Source of the DNA: Arthrobacter gallicola
GTDB taxonomy: Bacteria > Actinomycetota > Actinomycetes > Actinomycetales > Micrococcaceae
Reading direction: 5' to 3'
NCBI RefSeq assembly: GCF_014836775.1
Contig: NZ_JACSQD010000001.1
Span: 172,255-236,254, forward strand
Length of the DNA: 64,000 nt
A program made the translations under genes and the position numbers. Of this stretch, positions 24,359-32,467 are shown one piece after another. Position 1 is the stretch's first letter, and each line of letters begins with the position of its first letter. A model generated the notes under the pieces. The model searched no databases. It saw nothing but the letters and a program-made list of their open reading frames with translations, and had not been told where the DNA came from.

Positions 24359-25396
24359 TTATTCTTCGCTGTGCAGTCTGAGTTTCTGTGCCCCAACCGC
24401 GCCGCGGCCCGTCGTCAGAAAAATTACGACGACGGCGACCAGTGCGCCGATGGTGGTTTCTACCGCCCGGTCCAGGGTCAACTCCCACACCGGCTGCGCC
24501 GAGACGAATCCGGTCATCAGCAGAGCCACGGGTGTCAGGAAGACCATGGCGAGAGCGTAGTGCCTCATGACGTATACCTCTCCGCCAAACTGGAGAGCTG
24601 CAAGCAGGATTGCCAGCTGCACCGGACTCCAATCGGGCTGCAGCAGCAGCGCGGAGAGCAGCACGCCGCCATAAGTTCCCAGAATGAAATGTCCGGCCCG
24701 TGCTGGAGCATGAGCGGCGTCCGCGGCGGAAATGGGGGCACAGGCCGCGAGCATCGCCCAGTAGCTGTGGCCCGGCCCCAAGAGCAGGGCCAGTGAGCCG
24801 GCGGCTGCGACGGCGGCAGCGTACCTTCCGGAATGGGCCAAGACGCGGGCTGCTTTCGGCGGCGGAGCATGCGGGCGCAGTATTACCGGAGTATGGCGGC
24901 GGGCATGCACCCGGCCGGCAATTCCCAGCAGAACGGCGGTTGCGGCGCTTCCGGACACGGCTAGGGCTGCTTCTCCCATGGATCCTGAAAACGGTGCGGC
25001 AGCAGTGGCGGTAAACGCGAAGATGTAGGTGAAGGGCCCCGCGGGCCGGATCCGCAGGACGTCTGCCACCAGCGATATCACCAAGGCGACAACGGTGGCG
25101 CTGACCACCAATTCCCAGTCACTGCGCCCGGCGATGGACATGGATACTCCGGCCACCACAGTCATGCACATCAGTAAGCCGGACTGGGTCTGATGCCGCA
25201 GCCTTCGCCAGTGGGGTTCCGAGCGACCAAATACACCCGTTAGCGAGCCGAAGATGGCGCACATGGTCAGGTTGGTGCGGTCCAGCAGAATCAGCACCAG
25301 CAGCGGGATGAGCATCCCTGCCGCCACCCGCACAGCGGGGAACCGATGCCCCCGGCCAGCTGGGACGGCCAAGAAGCCACGGAGGTCTTGCGTCAC
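24359..25396 (-). CDS. FUSC-family membrane protein (aromatic acid exporter type)
   Basis: This 345-residue inner-membrane protein has two sets of four to five helices separated by a hydrophilic stretch ('RVHARRHTPVILRPHAPPPKAARVLAHSGRY'), the FUSC layout. The second module has 'GHSYWAMLAACAPISAAD' and 'RAGHFILGTYGGVLLSALLL', characteristic of the family. Such proteins export fusaric acid-like or hydroxylated aromatic acids, but the substrate here is unknown. The GTG start has AAAGG upstream. No efflux partner gene is adjacent. Confidence 0.82.
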   Translation of the reverse strand: MTQDLRGFLAVPAGRGHRFPAVRVAAGMLIPLLVLILLDRTNLTMCAIFGSLTGVFGRSEPHWRRLRHQTQSGLLMCMTVVAGVSMSIAGRSDWELVVSATVVALVISLVADVLRIRPAGPFTYIFAFTATAAAPFSGSMGEAALAVSGSAATAVLLGIAGRVHARRHTPVILRPHAPPPKAARVLAHSGRYAAAVAAAGSLALLLGPGHSYWAMLAACAPISAADAAHAPARAGHFILGTYGGVLLSALLLQPDWSPVQLAILLAALQFGGEVYVMRHYALAMVFLTPVALLMTGFVSAQPVWELTLDRAVETTIGALVAVVVIFLTTGRGAVGAQKLRLHSEE

Positions 25397-25729
25397 GGGT
25401 TAGGAGCCTTTCGCTGCGGCAGCAAACAGGAAATTGCCGCCTTTACACCCTATGAGAGCGATCTCCACCAGCGCGGCACCCACCCTTGTGATTCATCTCG
25501 CACCGCAGCTGCCCACTTCTGGTCCAGTACCGGGTAGGTGATCCGGATCTGGGAGAGCCGCTGGAGACCTGAAGCCGTTCCGGTGCCAGCATGAGCGCCG
25601 TCGAGAACCTCGTTTTGGGCGCGAACTCGGCGGAGCGTACGAAAGCGCCGGACGGACCTGGTTAGGCGGCAGGAATGCCGCCGTTCCGGTCCGCCCGGCG
25701 CATGCCAAGCGAATGAAACGGAGAAAGAG
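25397..25729. other. Intergenic region without a recognisable gene
   Basis: The 333 bases between the FUSC start and the fadB stop hold one hairpin (25665-25682) and no reading frame with family features. A minus-strand frame ending 'RITYPVLDQKWAAAVRDES' looks like possible gene debris, but I cannot assign it. Confidence 0.5.
25665..25682 (-). terminator. Hairpin downstream of fadB
   Basis: A perfect stem GGCGGCA/TGCCGCC with a GGAA loop begins about 48 bases past the fadB stop. There is no T-tract. Confidence 0.45.
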
Positions 25730-27868
25730 CTAGGCAGCAGCCACCGGAACAGCACCGGCGTTGAAGAGCCGGCCGTTGACCCCGTCAGAGGCGCCAACGC
25801 GGTCCAGATACGGGGTGATGCCACCCAGATGCATCGGCCAGCCGGCACCGAGGATGACGCAGAGGTCAATGTCCTCAGGACCTGCCACCACGCCCTCGTC
25901 GAGCATCAGGCCGATCTCCTCGGCCAGGGCATCCTGCGTGCGGCGCAGGACTTCCTCCGAGGTGGACGGCGAGTCGCCGAAGGACAGCAGCGCCAAAGTT
26001 TCCTCCGGCACATAAGGCTTCCCGTCGGCGTCCTGCTGCCACAGCGACTTGATGCCGGCGTCGATCAGCTTCTGCGAGTTCTCCGAGACGTGGAACCGGT
26101 CGCCAAAGGCAGCGTGCAGGGACTCCTGGACGTGCTGGCCAACCGGCAGGCCGACCAGGGCCAGCAGGTTGAACGGGGTCATCGGCAGGCCCATCGGGCG
26201 CAGTGCATTGTCCGCGGTGGCGGCGTCGGTGCCCTCATCGAAGACCTTGGTGATCTCGCCGAACATCCGGCCCAGGATCCGGTTGACCACAAACGCGGCC
26301 GCGTCCTTGACCAGCACAGCGGTCTTCTTCAGCTGCTTGGCCAGGACAAACGCGGTGGCCAGCACGGCGTCGTCGGTCTTCGGGGCACGAACGATCTCCA
26401 GCAGCGGCATCACGGCCACCGGATTGAAGAAGTGGAAACCGACCACGCGCTCCGGGTGCTGCAGGTCAGCGGCCATTTCGGTGACGGAGAGCGAGGAGGT
26501 GTTGGTCGCCAGGATGCACTCGGAGGAGACCACGGCCTCCAGCTCGGCGAAGACCTGCTTCTTGACCGACATTTCCTCGAACACGGCCTCGATCACGAAG
26601 TCCGCGTCAGCAAAGGCTTCCTTGGACACCGAGCCGGTGACCAGCGCCTTGGTGCGGTTCGCGGCGTCGGGCGAGATGCGGCCCTTGCCCAGCAGCTTGT
26701 CCACCTCGGCGTGAACGTAGCCCACGCCCTTGTCCACGCGGGCCTGGTCGATATCCGTCATCACCACGGGCACCTTCAGGTTCTTCGCGAACAGCAGTGC
26801 CAGCTGGCTGGCCATCAGGCCGGCACCGACGACGCCGACCTTGGTCACCGGCCGGGCCAGCTTCTTATCCGGAGCACCGGCGGGACGCTTGCCGCGCTTC
26901 TGCACCAGGTCCAGGAACGCGTAGACCGTGGCCTGGAACTGCGGGGTCTGCATCAGCTCTGCCAGCGCGTCACACTCGGCTTCGCGGGACTGCTCGCGGG
27001 TCCAGTCCTTGCCGGCTTCGAGCAGGTCCAGCACCTTGGCGGGCGCGGGGGCGGCATTGGAGGTGCGGGCTTCCACGAAGGCCCGGCCAGCCGCAACCGC
27101 GGCGTCCCAGCGGTCACTGACGTCGGAAGGCTCGACGGCGTTCGGCCGGTTCACGGTCTCGGCGCCGGTGATGACCAGGGAGGCCCAGGCGAGGGACTGC
27201 TCCAGGAAGTCGGCAGGTTCGAACAGGGCATCGGCTATACCGAGCTTGTAGGCGGCCGGCCCGGAGAGGGTGCGGTTGTTGCTCAGCGGGTTCTCGATCA
27301 TCACCTTGACGGCGTTCTCCGGACCGATCAGGCGCGGCAGCAGGTAGACCCCGCCCCAGCCCGGCACCAGGCCGATGAACGCCTCCGGCAGGGCCAGGGC
27401 GCCGGCACCGGTGGAGACCGTGCGGTAATCGGACTGCAGGGCAATCTCCAGGCCGCCGCCCAGGGCCACACCGTTGATGAACGCGAAGCTGGGAACGCCC
27501 AGGCTGCCGAGCTTGGCATAGACCTCGTGGCCCAGGGCGGCCATGGCCACGCCGTCGTCGTACTCGCCCAGGGACTTTACGGCGGAAAGATCGGCACCGG
27601 CCACCAGGTAGTGCGGCTTTCCGGTCACGCCGACACCTACGATTTCGCCCCGGCCGGCCCGTTCCTGAAGGGAGTCCAGCACGCTGCCCAGTTCCAGCAG
27701 CGTGTTCGGGCCCAGCGTGGTGGGGCGGGAGTGATCGACGTCGTTATCCAGCGTGATCAGCGCGAAGGTCCCGGCACCTCCGGGCAGTTCCACGTCGGAG
27801 ACGTAGGAGTGGGTGACAATCTCGTTGGGGAAGAGCCCGGCGAGGCGCTGGTAGTCGCTAGCAGTCAT
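25730..27868 (-). CDS. fadB: Fatty-acid oxidation multifunctional protein (enoyl-CoA hydratase / 3-hydroxyacyl-CoA dehydrogenase)
   Basis: This 712-residue protein carries out the middle two steps of beta-oxidation. Residues 1-310 are a crotonase domain with the oxyanion-hole segments 'LVAGADLSAVKSLG' and 'FINGVALGGGLEIALQSDYR'. From about 360 there is the NAD-binding domain ('VGVVGAGLMASQLALLFA', 'MTDID'), then 'ILATNTSSLSVTEMA', 'RVVGFHFFNPVAVMPLLEIVR', and the C-terminal 3HCDH domains ending about residue 710. Length and order match actinobacterial FadB. Its ATG overlaps the stop of the thiolase gene (TAATG), so the two are translationally coupled. Confidence 0.93.
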   Translation of the reverse strand: MTASDYQRLAGLFPNEIVTHSYVSDVELPGGAGTFALITLDNDVDHSRPTTLGPNTLLELGSVLDSLQERAGRGEIVGVGVTGKPHYLVAGADLSAVKSLGEYDDGVAMAALGHEVYAKLGSLGVPSFAFINGVALGGGLEIALQSDYRTVSTGAGALALPEAFIGLVPGWGGVYLLPRLIGPENAVKVMIENPLSNNRTLSGPAAYKLGIADALFEPADFLEQSLAWASLVITGAETVNRPNAVEPSDVSDRWDAAVAAGRAFVEARTSNAAPAPAKVLDLLEAGKDWTREQSREAECDALAELMQTPQFQATVYAFLDLVQKRGKRPAGAPDKKLARPVTKVGVVGAGLMASQLALLFAKNLKVPVVMTDIDQARVDKGVGYVHAEVDKLLGKGRISPDAANRTKALVTGSVSKEAFADADFVIEAVFEEMSVKKQVFAELEAVVSSECILATNTSSLSVTEMAADLQHPERVVGFHFFNPVAVMPLLEIVRAPKTDDAVLATAFVLAKQLKKTAVLVKDAAAFVVNRILGRMFGEITKVFDEGTDAATADNALRPMGLPMTPFNLLALVGLPVGQHVQESLHAAFGDRFHVSENSQKLIDAGIKSLWQQDADGKPYVPEETLALLSFGDSPSTSEEVLRRTQDALAEEIGLMLDEGVVAGPEDIDLCVILGAGWPMHLGGITPYLDRVGASDGVNGRLFNAGAVPVAAA

Positions 27869-29109
27869 TACTTCGATGCCTCCGTGGACTCGGTGTTGTA
27901 TTCGGGGTGGTTGGGGTTTTCCCAGATGACGGTGGCGCCCATGCCCAGGCCGATGCACATGGTGGTCATGCCGTAGCGCACGGACGGATCTTCCTCGAAC
28001 TGGCGGGCCAGCTGTGTCATCAGCCGGACGCCGGAGGAGGCCAGCGGATGTCCGACGGCGATTGCCCCGCCGTAGCGGTTCACGCGGGGATCATCGTCAG
28101 CGATGCCGAAGTGATCCAGGAAGGAAAGCACCTGGACGGCGAAGGCCTCATTGATTTCAAACAGGCCGATGTCCTCGATGGACAGGCCGGTCTGTTTCAG
28201 GGCTTTTTCCGTGGCCGGGACCGGGCCGATGCCCATGACTTCGGGCTCGACGCCGGCGAAGGCGTAGCCGACCAGGCGCATCTTCACGGGCAGGCCGAGT
28301 TCCTCCGCAGCATCGGCGGACGCCAGCAGGGCCGTGGTGGCGCCGTCGTTCAGGCCTGAGGCGTTGCCGGCGGTGACCCGGCCGTGCGGGCGGAACGGGG
28401 TGCGCAGGGTGGCCAGGTCTTCGACCGTGGTTCCGGGGCGGGGGCCTTCGTCGACGCTGCTCAGGGTCCAGCCGGCGCCGGCCTTCTTGGTGGCAACGGG
28501 AACCAGGTCCGGCTGGATCTGGTTGCCGGCGTAGGCCTTGGCCAGCTTTTCCTGGCTGGCAGCGGCGTACGCGTCGGTGCGTTCCTTGGTGATGTCCGGG
28601 AAGCGGTCGTGCAGGTTCTCGGCGGTATTGCCCATGTTCAGGGCGGCGGGGTCCACCAGCCGTTCGGTGACGAACCGCGGGTTCGGATCCGCGCCGTCGC
28701 CCATCGGGTGGTGGCCCATGTGCTCCACGCCGCCGGCGATGACGACGTCGTAGGCGCCGAAGCCGATGCCGGACGCGGTGGTGGTGACGGCTGTCATGGC
28801 GCCGGCGCACATGCGGTCAATGGCAAAGCCGGGAACGCTGCGGGGGAGTCCGGCCAGCAGCGCTGCGGTGCGGCCGATGGTCAGGCCCTGGTCCCCGGTC
28901 TGGGTAGTGGCGGCGATGGCTACTTCATCGACGCGCTCGGGCGGCAGCGACGGGTTGCGGCGCAGGAGCTCGCGGATGCACTTGACCACCAGGTCATCGG
29001 CGCGGGTATCGGCGTACATGCCCTTCTCGCCGGCGCGTCCAAAGGGGGTGCGGACGCCGTCTACGAAAACAACGTCCCTGATCTGCCGTGCTCGGCTTTG
29101 TGGGCTCAC
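27868..29109 (-). CDS. fadA: Acetyl-CoA acyltransferase (thiolase)
   Basis: This 413-residue thiolase cleaves 3-ketoacyl-CoA in the last step of beta-oxidation. It has the nucleophilic Cys in 'IDRMCAGAMTAV' (about residue 99), 'FEINEAFAVQVL', the His motif 'AIAVGHPLASSG' and the second Cys in 'MTTMCIGLGMGATVIW'. It is the first gene of the fadA-fadB operon; a GTG start has AAGAGGAGC about eight bases upstream. The promoter is unusually clear and carries a dyad (29151-29166). Confidence 0.93.
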   Translation of the reverse strand: MSPQSRARQIRDVVFVDGVRTPFGRAGEKGMYADTRADDLVVKCIRELLRRNPSLPPERVDEVAIAATTQTGDQGLTIGRTAALLAGLPRSVPGFAIDRMCAGAMTAVTTTASGIGFGAYDVVIAGGVEHMGHHPMGDGADPNPRFVTERLVDPAALNMGNTAENLHDRFPDITKERTDAYAAASQEKLAKAYAGNQIQPDLVPVATKKAGAGWTLSSVDEGPRPGTTVEDLATLRTPFRPHGRVTAGNASGLNDGATTALLASADAAEELGLPVKMRLVGYAFAGVEPEVMGIGPVPATEKALKQTGLSIEDIGLFEINEAFAVQVLSFLDHFGIADDDPRVNRYGGAIAVGHPLASSGVRLMTQLARQFEEDPSVRYGMTTMCIGLGMGATVIWENPNHPEYNTESTEASK

Positions 29110-29148
29110 GTACTGCTCCTCTTTGAGATGTGGACAAGCTCGCTCTCG

Positions 29149-29177
29149 ATGTTACTCGTCAGTAACTTAGGCTGCAA
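29149..29177 (-). promoter_or_regulatory. Promoter of the fadA-fadB operon
   Basis: On the minus strand TTGCAG (29177-29172), a 17-base spacer and TAACAT (29154-29149) precede a 5' leader of about 33 bases. Confidence 0.7.
29151..29166. promoter_or_regulatory. Operator dyad in the fad promoter
   Basis: GTTACT-N4-AGTAAC is a perfect 16-bp inverted repeat lying between the -35 and -10 boxes and overlapping the -10. Its size and position suit a TetR-family repressor, as commonly controls fatty-acid degradation in actinobacteria. No such regulator gene is in the window. Confidence 0.65.
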
Positions 29178-29247
29178 GGGCCCGGGGCGGGAGCGGTGGG
29201 TCCGCCGCCGCCCCCGCCCCGGAGACTACAGCGGCGTTACGCGAATA

Positions 29248-30105
29248 TCATCGTGTTTCGGCAGGCTGCTCGACGATCACGGTGAAGCTCTGCCCGCCGT
29301 CTGTGGAGTGTTCCAGGCCGGCATCGGTCATGGCCCAGATCTGCAGCCCGTCAGCCGTCTCCGCTGCGGTCACTGCCACCGGATAGCCGGCAAGGGTTCC
29401 TGCTTCGGACCAGGTGGTGCCCTGGTCCGTGCTGGTGAGGACGCCGCCGTCGGGCTTCACTCCAACGAGTCTGGACTGCTCCGTCACCGCGGCCAGCATG
29501 ATCACCGGGGCGTCGGGAAGCTGGGTCCAGCTTTTGCCTGCATCCTCCGACAGATACGGGCCTTGTTCCGTGGTGGCGACAGCCAGCGTGCCCGACGGCG
29601 ATCCGGCCAGACTGTAAGGAGTGAGCTGCGTGGGAGCATCGGTCCACGCCGTGCCGTCCTCACTTAGCCGGAGGGTCCCGTCGAAGCCGATGATGCCGCC
29701 GCTGGTGACAGTGAGGGCATGGAAATCGGATTCGCCGGCCAGCGACTCCTGCGTCCAGTTATGGCCGTCGGCGGACCGGATCAGGCCGACCGGATCGGGC
29801 AGGTCAACGCCGGGCCCAGGATGCCCGGAGGCTAGGTAGTCGCCGTTGCCGTCGACGGCGAAGCCCATGAGGTCGATGTTGGCGCCCCTGGGGACCAGGC
29901 TGTTCCCGGAAACCTCGAAGACGCCCTCGTGCGAGGCGACGAGTACATCCGTGGTGCCGGGTTTGAGGGCCAGGGCATGGACATGACTGGGGAAGGGCGG
30001 TGCTGCCGCCTGGTCCTGCGCGTCAACGGGAGGGGAGCAGGCGGTCAGCGTCAGGATGACGACGGCGGCAGCCGCGCCGGCGCGCACGCCGTGACTCAGC
30101 CTCAT
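29248..30105 (-). CDS. Lipoprotein with BNR/sortilin-like beta-propeller (F510_1955-like)
   Basis: This 285-residue protein has a lipoprotein signal ('AAAAVVILTLTACS', Cys about residue 23) followed by repeated blades such as 'VHALALKPGTTDVLVASHEGVFEV', 'SEDGTAWTDAP', 'SEDAGKSWTQLPDAP', 'STDQGTTWSEAG' and 'STDGGQSFTVI', i.e. Asp-box/BNR repeats. It should be an extracytoplasmic, membrane-anchored propeller of unknown function. Its ATG overlaps the DUF305 stop by four bases (ATGA), and this pairing suggests a shared copper/metal-stress role (inference). Confidence 0.82.
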   Translation of the reverse strand: MRLSHGVRAGAAAAVVILTLTACSPPVDAQDQAAAPPFPSHVHALALKPGTTDVLVASHEGVFEVSGNSLVPRGANIDLMGFAVDGNGDYLASGHPGPGVDLPDPVGLIRSADGHNWTQESLAGESDFHALTVTSGGIIGFDGTLRLSEDGTAWTDAPTQLTPYSLAGSPSGTLAVATTEQGPYLSEDAGKSWTQLPDAPVIMLAAVTEQSRLVGVKPDGGVLTSTDQGTTWSEAGTLAGYPVAVTAAETADGLQIWAMTDAGLEHSTDGGQSFTVIVEQPAETR

Positions 30106-30728
30106 GCCAGGCCCTGCAGCAGGTTCTGCATTTCGGCGATTTCGGCGTTCTGGCTGGCGATGATGTCCTCGGCGAGCTTCACGGCAGTGGGGTTGGAGCC
30201 GGACGCAGCTTCCTCTTCGGCCATCTTCACCGCGCCGTCGTGGTGCTCGATCATCTGGGAGAGGAACAGCTTGGCGGCGTCGGTTCCCTGGGCGCTTTCC
30301 AACGCGGCCAGGTCCTCGTCGGAGAGCATGCCGTCCATCTCCATGGAGTGTCCGGGCATTTCCCGGGGCTCGTCCCAGGCTTCCAGCCATTCGTCCATCT
30401 TTTCGATTTCCGGTCCCTGGGCGGCCTTGATCTTGGTGGCCAGTTCCTCGATCTGGGGATCGAGTCCTTCCTTGGCCAGCATGAGGTCGCTCATGGTGAC
30501 GGCCTGTTCATGATGCGGGATCATCATCTGGGCGAACATGGTATCCGCGCTGTTGTGGTCTGCAGCAGGGGTATCGGTGGATTCCCCGCTGCCGTGGTGG
30601 TCCATGCCGGGCATGCTGCTCTCCGGCGCGGGGCTCGAATCCGGGGCGCTGCTGGTGGCCGCGCATCCCGCCAGGGCGATGGCGGCGGCGAGGGCGGCTG
30701 CAGAAACAGGGGCAAGCTTCTTCTTCAA
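30102..30728 (-). CDS. DUF305 lipoprotein
   Basis: This 208-residue lipoprotein (lipobox 'ALAGC', Cys about residue 22) has a Met/His-rich linker ('MPGMDHHGSG') and two DUF305 halves: 'FAQMMIPHHEQAVTMSDLML' and 'FLSQMIEHHDGAVKMAEEEA', with 'MPGHSMEMDGM' between them. The HH-x(6)-M pattern is ferritin-like in helix layout, and the family is linked to copper handling. It begins with TTG; GAAGGAAAA about eight bases upstream supports it. Confidence 0.88.
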   Translation of the reverse strand: MKKKLAPVSAAALAAAIALAGCAATSSAPDSSPAPESSMPGMDHHGSGESTDTPAADHNSADTMFAQMMIPHHEQAVTMSDLMLAKEGLDPQIEELATKIKAAQGPEIEKMDEWLEAWDEPREMPGHSMEMDGMLSDEDLAALESAQGTDAAKLFLSQMIEHHDGAVKMAEEEAASGSNPTAVKLAEDIIASQNAEIAEMQNLLQGLA

Positions 30729-30826
30729 GGTGTTTTCCTTCGGTCAGTACGTTCGTTGACTAATCAGCACTGCCGCGCTGGGCAGGCACGCAAAGGGGGG
30801 CTCCGGAGAATGGTGGAGCCGGGAAT

Positions 30827-31324
30827 TTACGTGCGGCTGATGCAGAGTTGAACGAGCGAAGGAGCAGCCGGGGGAGCCAGCCTGGCGGGAACGGCCGAGG
30901 GCGGGTCCGGACGGTCCGGGTTCCGGTGCCGGCGGGATACCAGCGCACCGATGAGCGCCGTAATGCTGAGAAGCACCAGGAACATCATGCAGAGGCCCGC
31001 TGCACAGCCGGCCGGTCCGCATTCGGGGCACGCTCCGGAACTGTGCCCGCCGTCGGAGGCCGGAGCAGCTGCGGCTGCCGGATCGGCACTGTGACGGAGG
31101 GCTGTCCCGCTGGAGTCCGCTGAGGTGCCGGACGGGCTGGCGGCCGAATGAGCGGCTGCCGGGTGGCCTGCGGCGTGACCGGCGGCAGCATGGGGGTCGG
31201 CGAGCATATGCATGCCGAGGATTCCGGCCAGGACCGCCAGGAGGCCGAGGGCGGTGGTGAGCAGCTGCGGCGTCGACCGTATGGTCAACGCATGGCCGGC
31301 TGCGGCCCGAATACCTGCCCTCAT
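30827..31324 (-). CDS. DUF6153-type membrane protein
   Basis: This 165-residue protein has an N-terminal membrane segment ('TTALGLLAVLAGILGMHML'), a His/Ala-rich extracytoplasmic linker ('AAGHAAGHPAAAHS'), a Cys cluster 'CPECGPAGCAAGLCMMF' leading into a second membrane helix, and a basic Pro-rich tail. This is the DUF6153 layout, a family of unknown function. Its location next to DUF305 and the His/Cys content hint at metal binding (inference). Confidence 0.72.
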   Translation of the reverse strand: MRAGIRAAAGHALTIRSTPQLLTTALGLLAVLAGILGMHMLADPHAAAGHAAGHPAAAHSAASPSGTSADSSGTALRHSADPAAAAAPASDGGHSSGACPECGPAGCAAGLCMMFLVLLSITALIGALVSRRHRNPDRPDPPSAVPARLAPPAAPSLVQLCISRT

Positions 31325-31426
31325 AATGAGCGCCAGTCTAACAGGGGGGCGGACGGGTCGGCCCAGGCACGGAGAGCCGGGACCGCCCCACGGCAGCCCC
31401 GGCTCCCCGGCGTCAGCACAAACGAA

Positions 31427-32467
31427 CTAGACGGTGGTGGCGTCCTGCACTTCGCCCACCAGCTCTTCGATGATGTCCTCCAGGAACAGGACACCGGTGA
31501 TCGTGCCATCGGCATCCAGCACGCGGGCGACGTGGGAGCCGGTGCGGCGCATCGTTTCGAGTGCGTCTTCCAGCTCGCTGCCGCGGTAGGCGCTGGCCAG
31601 GCGGCGGATGCGCTTGGCCGGAACCGGAGCGTGGAAGCGTTCCGGTTCCACCAGGTCCATCACGTCCTTGAGGTGCAGGTAGCCGGTGAGATCGCCGTCG
31701 TCGTCGGCCAGGATGTAGCGGGAGTAGCCGTGGCTGCCAACCGCCTGCTGGATGTCGGCGGGGGTGGCCCCGGCCGGCACCAGAACCATGTCCCCGATCG
31801 GCACCTCAACGTCGGCCACGGTCTTGGAGGTGAATTCAAATGCCGCGGTGAGTGTTCCGCTGGAATCCTCCAGGACACCTTCCCGGGTGGACTGCTCCAC
31901 AATCGTGGCTACCTCATCCAGAGTGTAGGTGCTGGTTGCCTCATCCTTCGGCTCCACCTTGAACAGGCGCAGCACAGTGTTGGCGATGGCGTTCAGGCTC
32001 CAGATCACCGGCTTGAAAGTGCGGGCCACAATCACCAGCGGGGGAGCGAGCAGCAGTGCGGCCCGGGTGGGAACGGAGAAGGAGATGTTCTTGGGGATCA
32101 TCTCACCGGCCACCACGTGCAGGAAGGTCACCAGCAGCAGCGCCACGATGAACGCGGTGAAACTGATCGCTTCCGGTGTCAGCGGTGTGTTGGCCAGCGG
32201 GATCTCCAGCAGGTGGTGGATGGCCGGCTCGGAGACGTTCAGGATCAGCAGCGAGCAGACAGTGATGCCGAGCTGGCTGGTGGCCAGCATCAGGGTGGCG
32301 TGTTCCATCGCCCACAGGGTGGTCTTGGCGGCCTTGCTGCCCTGCGCGGCCTTGGGCTCAATCTGTGAACGGCGGGCAGAGATGACGGCAAATTCGGCGC
32401 CGACAAAGAACGCGTTGACGGCCAGCAGCACCACCAGCCAGATAATGCCGGGCAGGTACTCACTCAT
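31427..32467 (-). CDS. CNNM/hemolysin C-type membrane protein with CBS domains (346 aa)
   Basis: An N-terminal DUF21/CNNM membrane domain with about four segments ('FFVGAEFAVISARRSQIE', 'TSQLGITVCSLLIL', 'HVVAGEMIPKNISFS') is followed by a CBS pair ('SRYILADDDGDLTGYLHLKDVMDL', 'VLDADGTITGVLFLEDIIEELVGEV'). Members act in magnesium/cobalt export or homeostasis; the old haemolysin name is not meaningful. It lacks the C-terminal CorC domain present in its neighbour. The start overlaps the end of the upstream paralogue by eight bases, so the two form an operon. Confidence 0.88.
   Translation of the reverse strand: MSEYLPGIIWLVVLLAVNAFFVGAEFAVISARRSQIEPKAAQGSKAAKTTLWAMEHATLMLATSQLGITVCSLLILNVSEPAIHHLLEIPLANTPLTPEAISFTAFIVALLLVTFLHVVAGEMIPKNISFSVPTRAALLLAPPLVIVARTFKPVIWSLNAIANTVLRLFKVEPKDEATSTYTLDEVATIVEQSTREGVLEDSSGTLTAAFEFTSKTVADVEVPIGDMVLVPAGATPADIQQAVGSHGYSRYILADDDGDLTGYLHLKDVMDLVEPERFHAPVPAKRIRRLASAYRGSELEDALETMRRTGSHVARVLDADGTITGVLFLEDIIEELVGEVQDATTV

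Noticed and set aside
25829..27976. 715-codon plus-strand frame opposite fadB
   Set aside because: It is a shadow of the high-GC minus-strand fadB gene, rich in His/Gln/Gly with no family motif; fadB has complete domain motifs.
28384..29667. 427-codon plus-strand frame opposite fadA
   Set aside because: It crosses the fad promoter and the end of the BNR lipoprotein gene and shows no family features.
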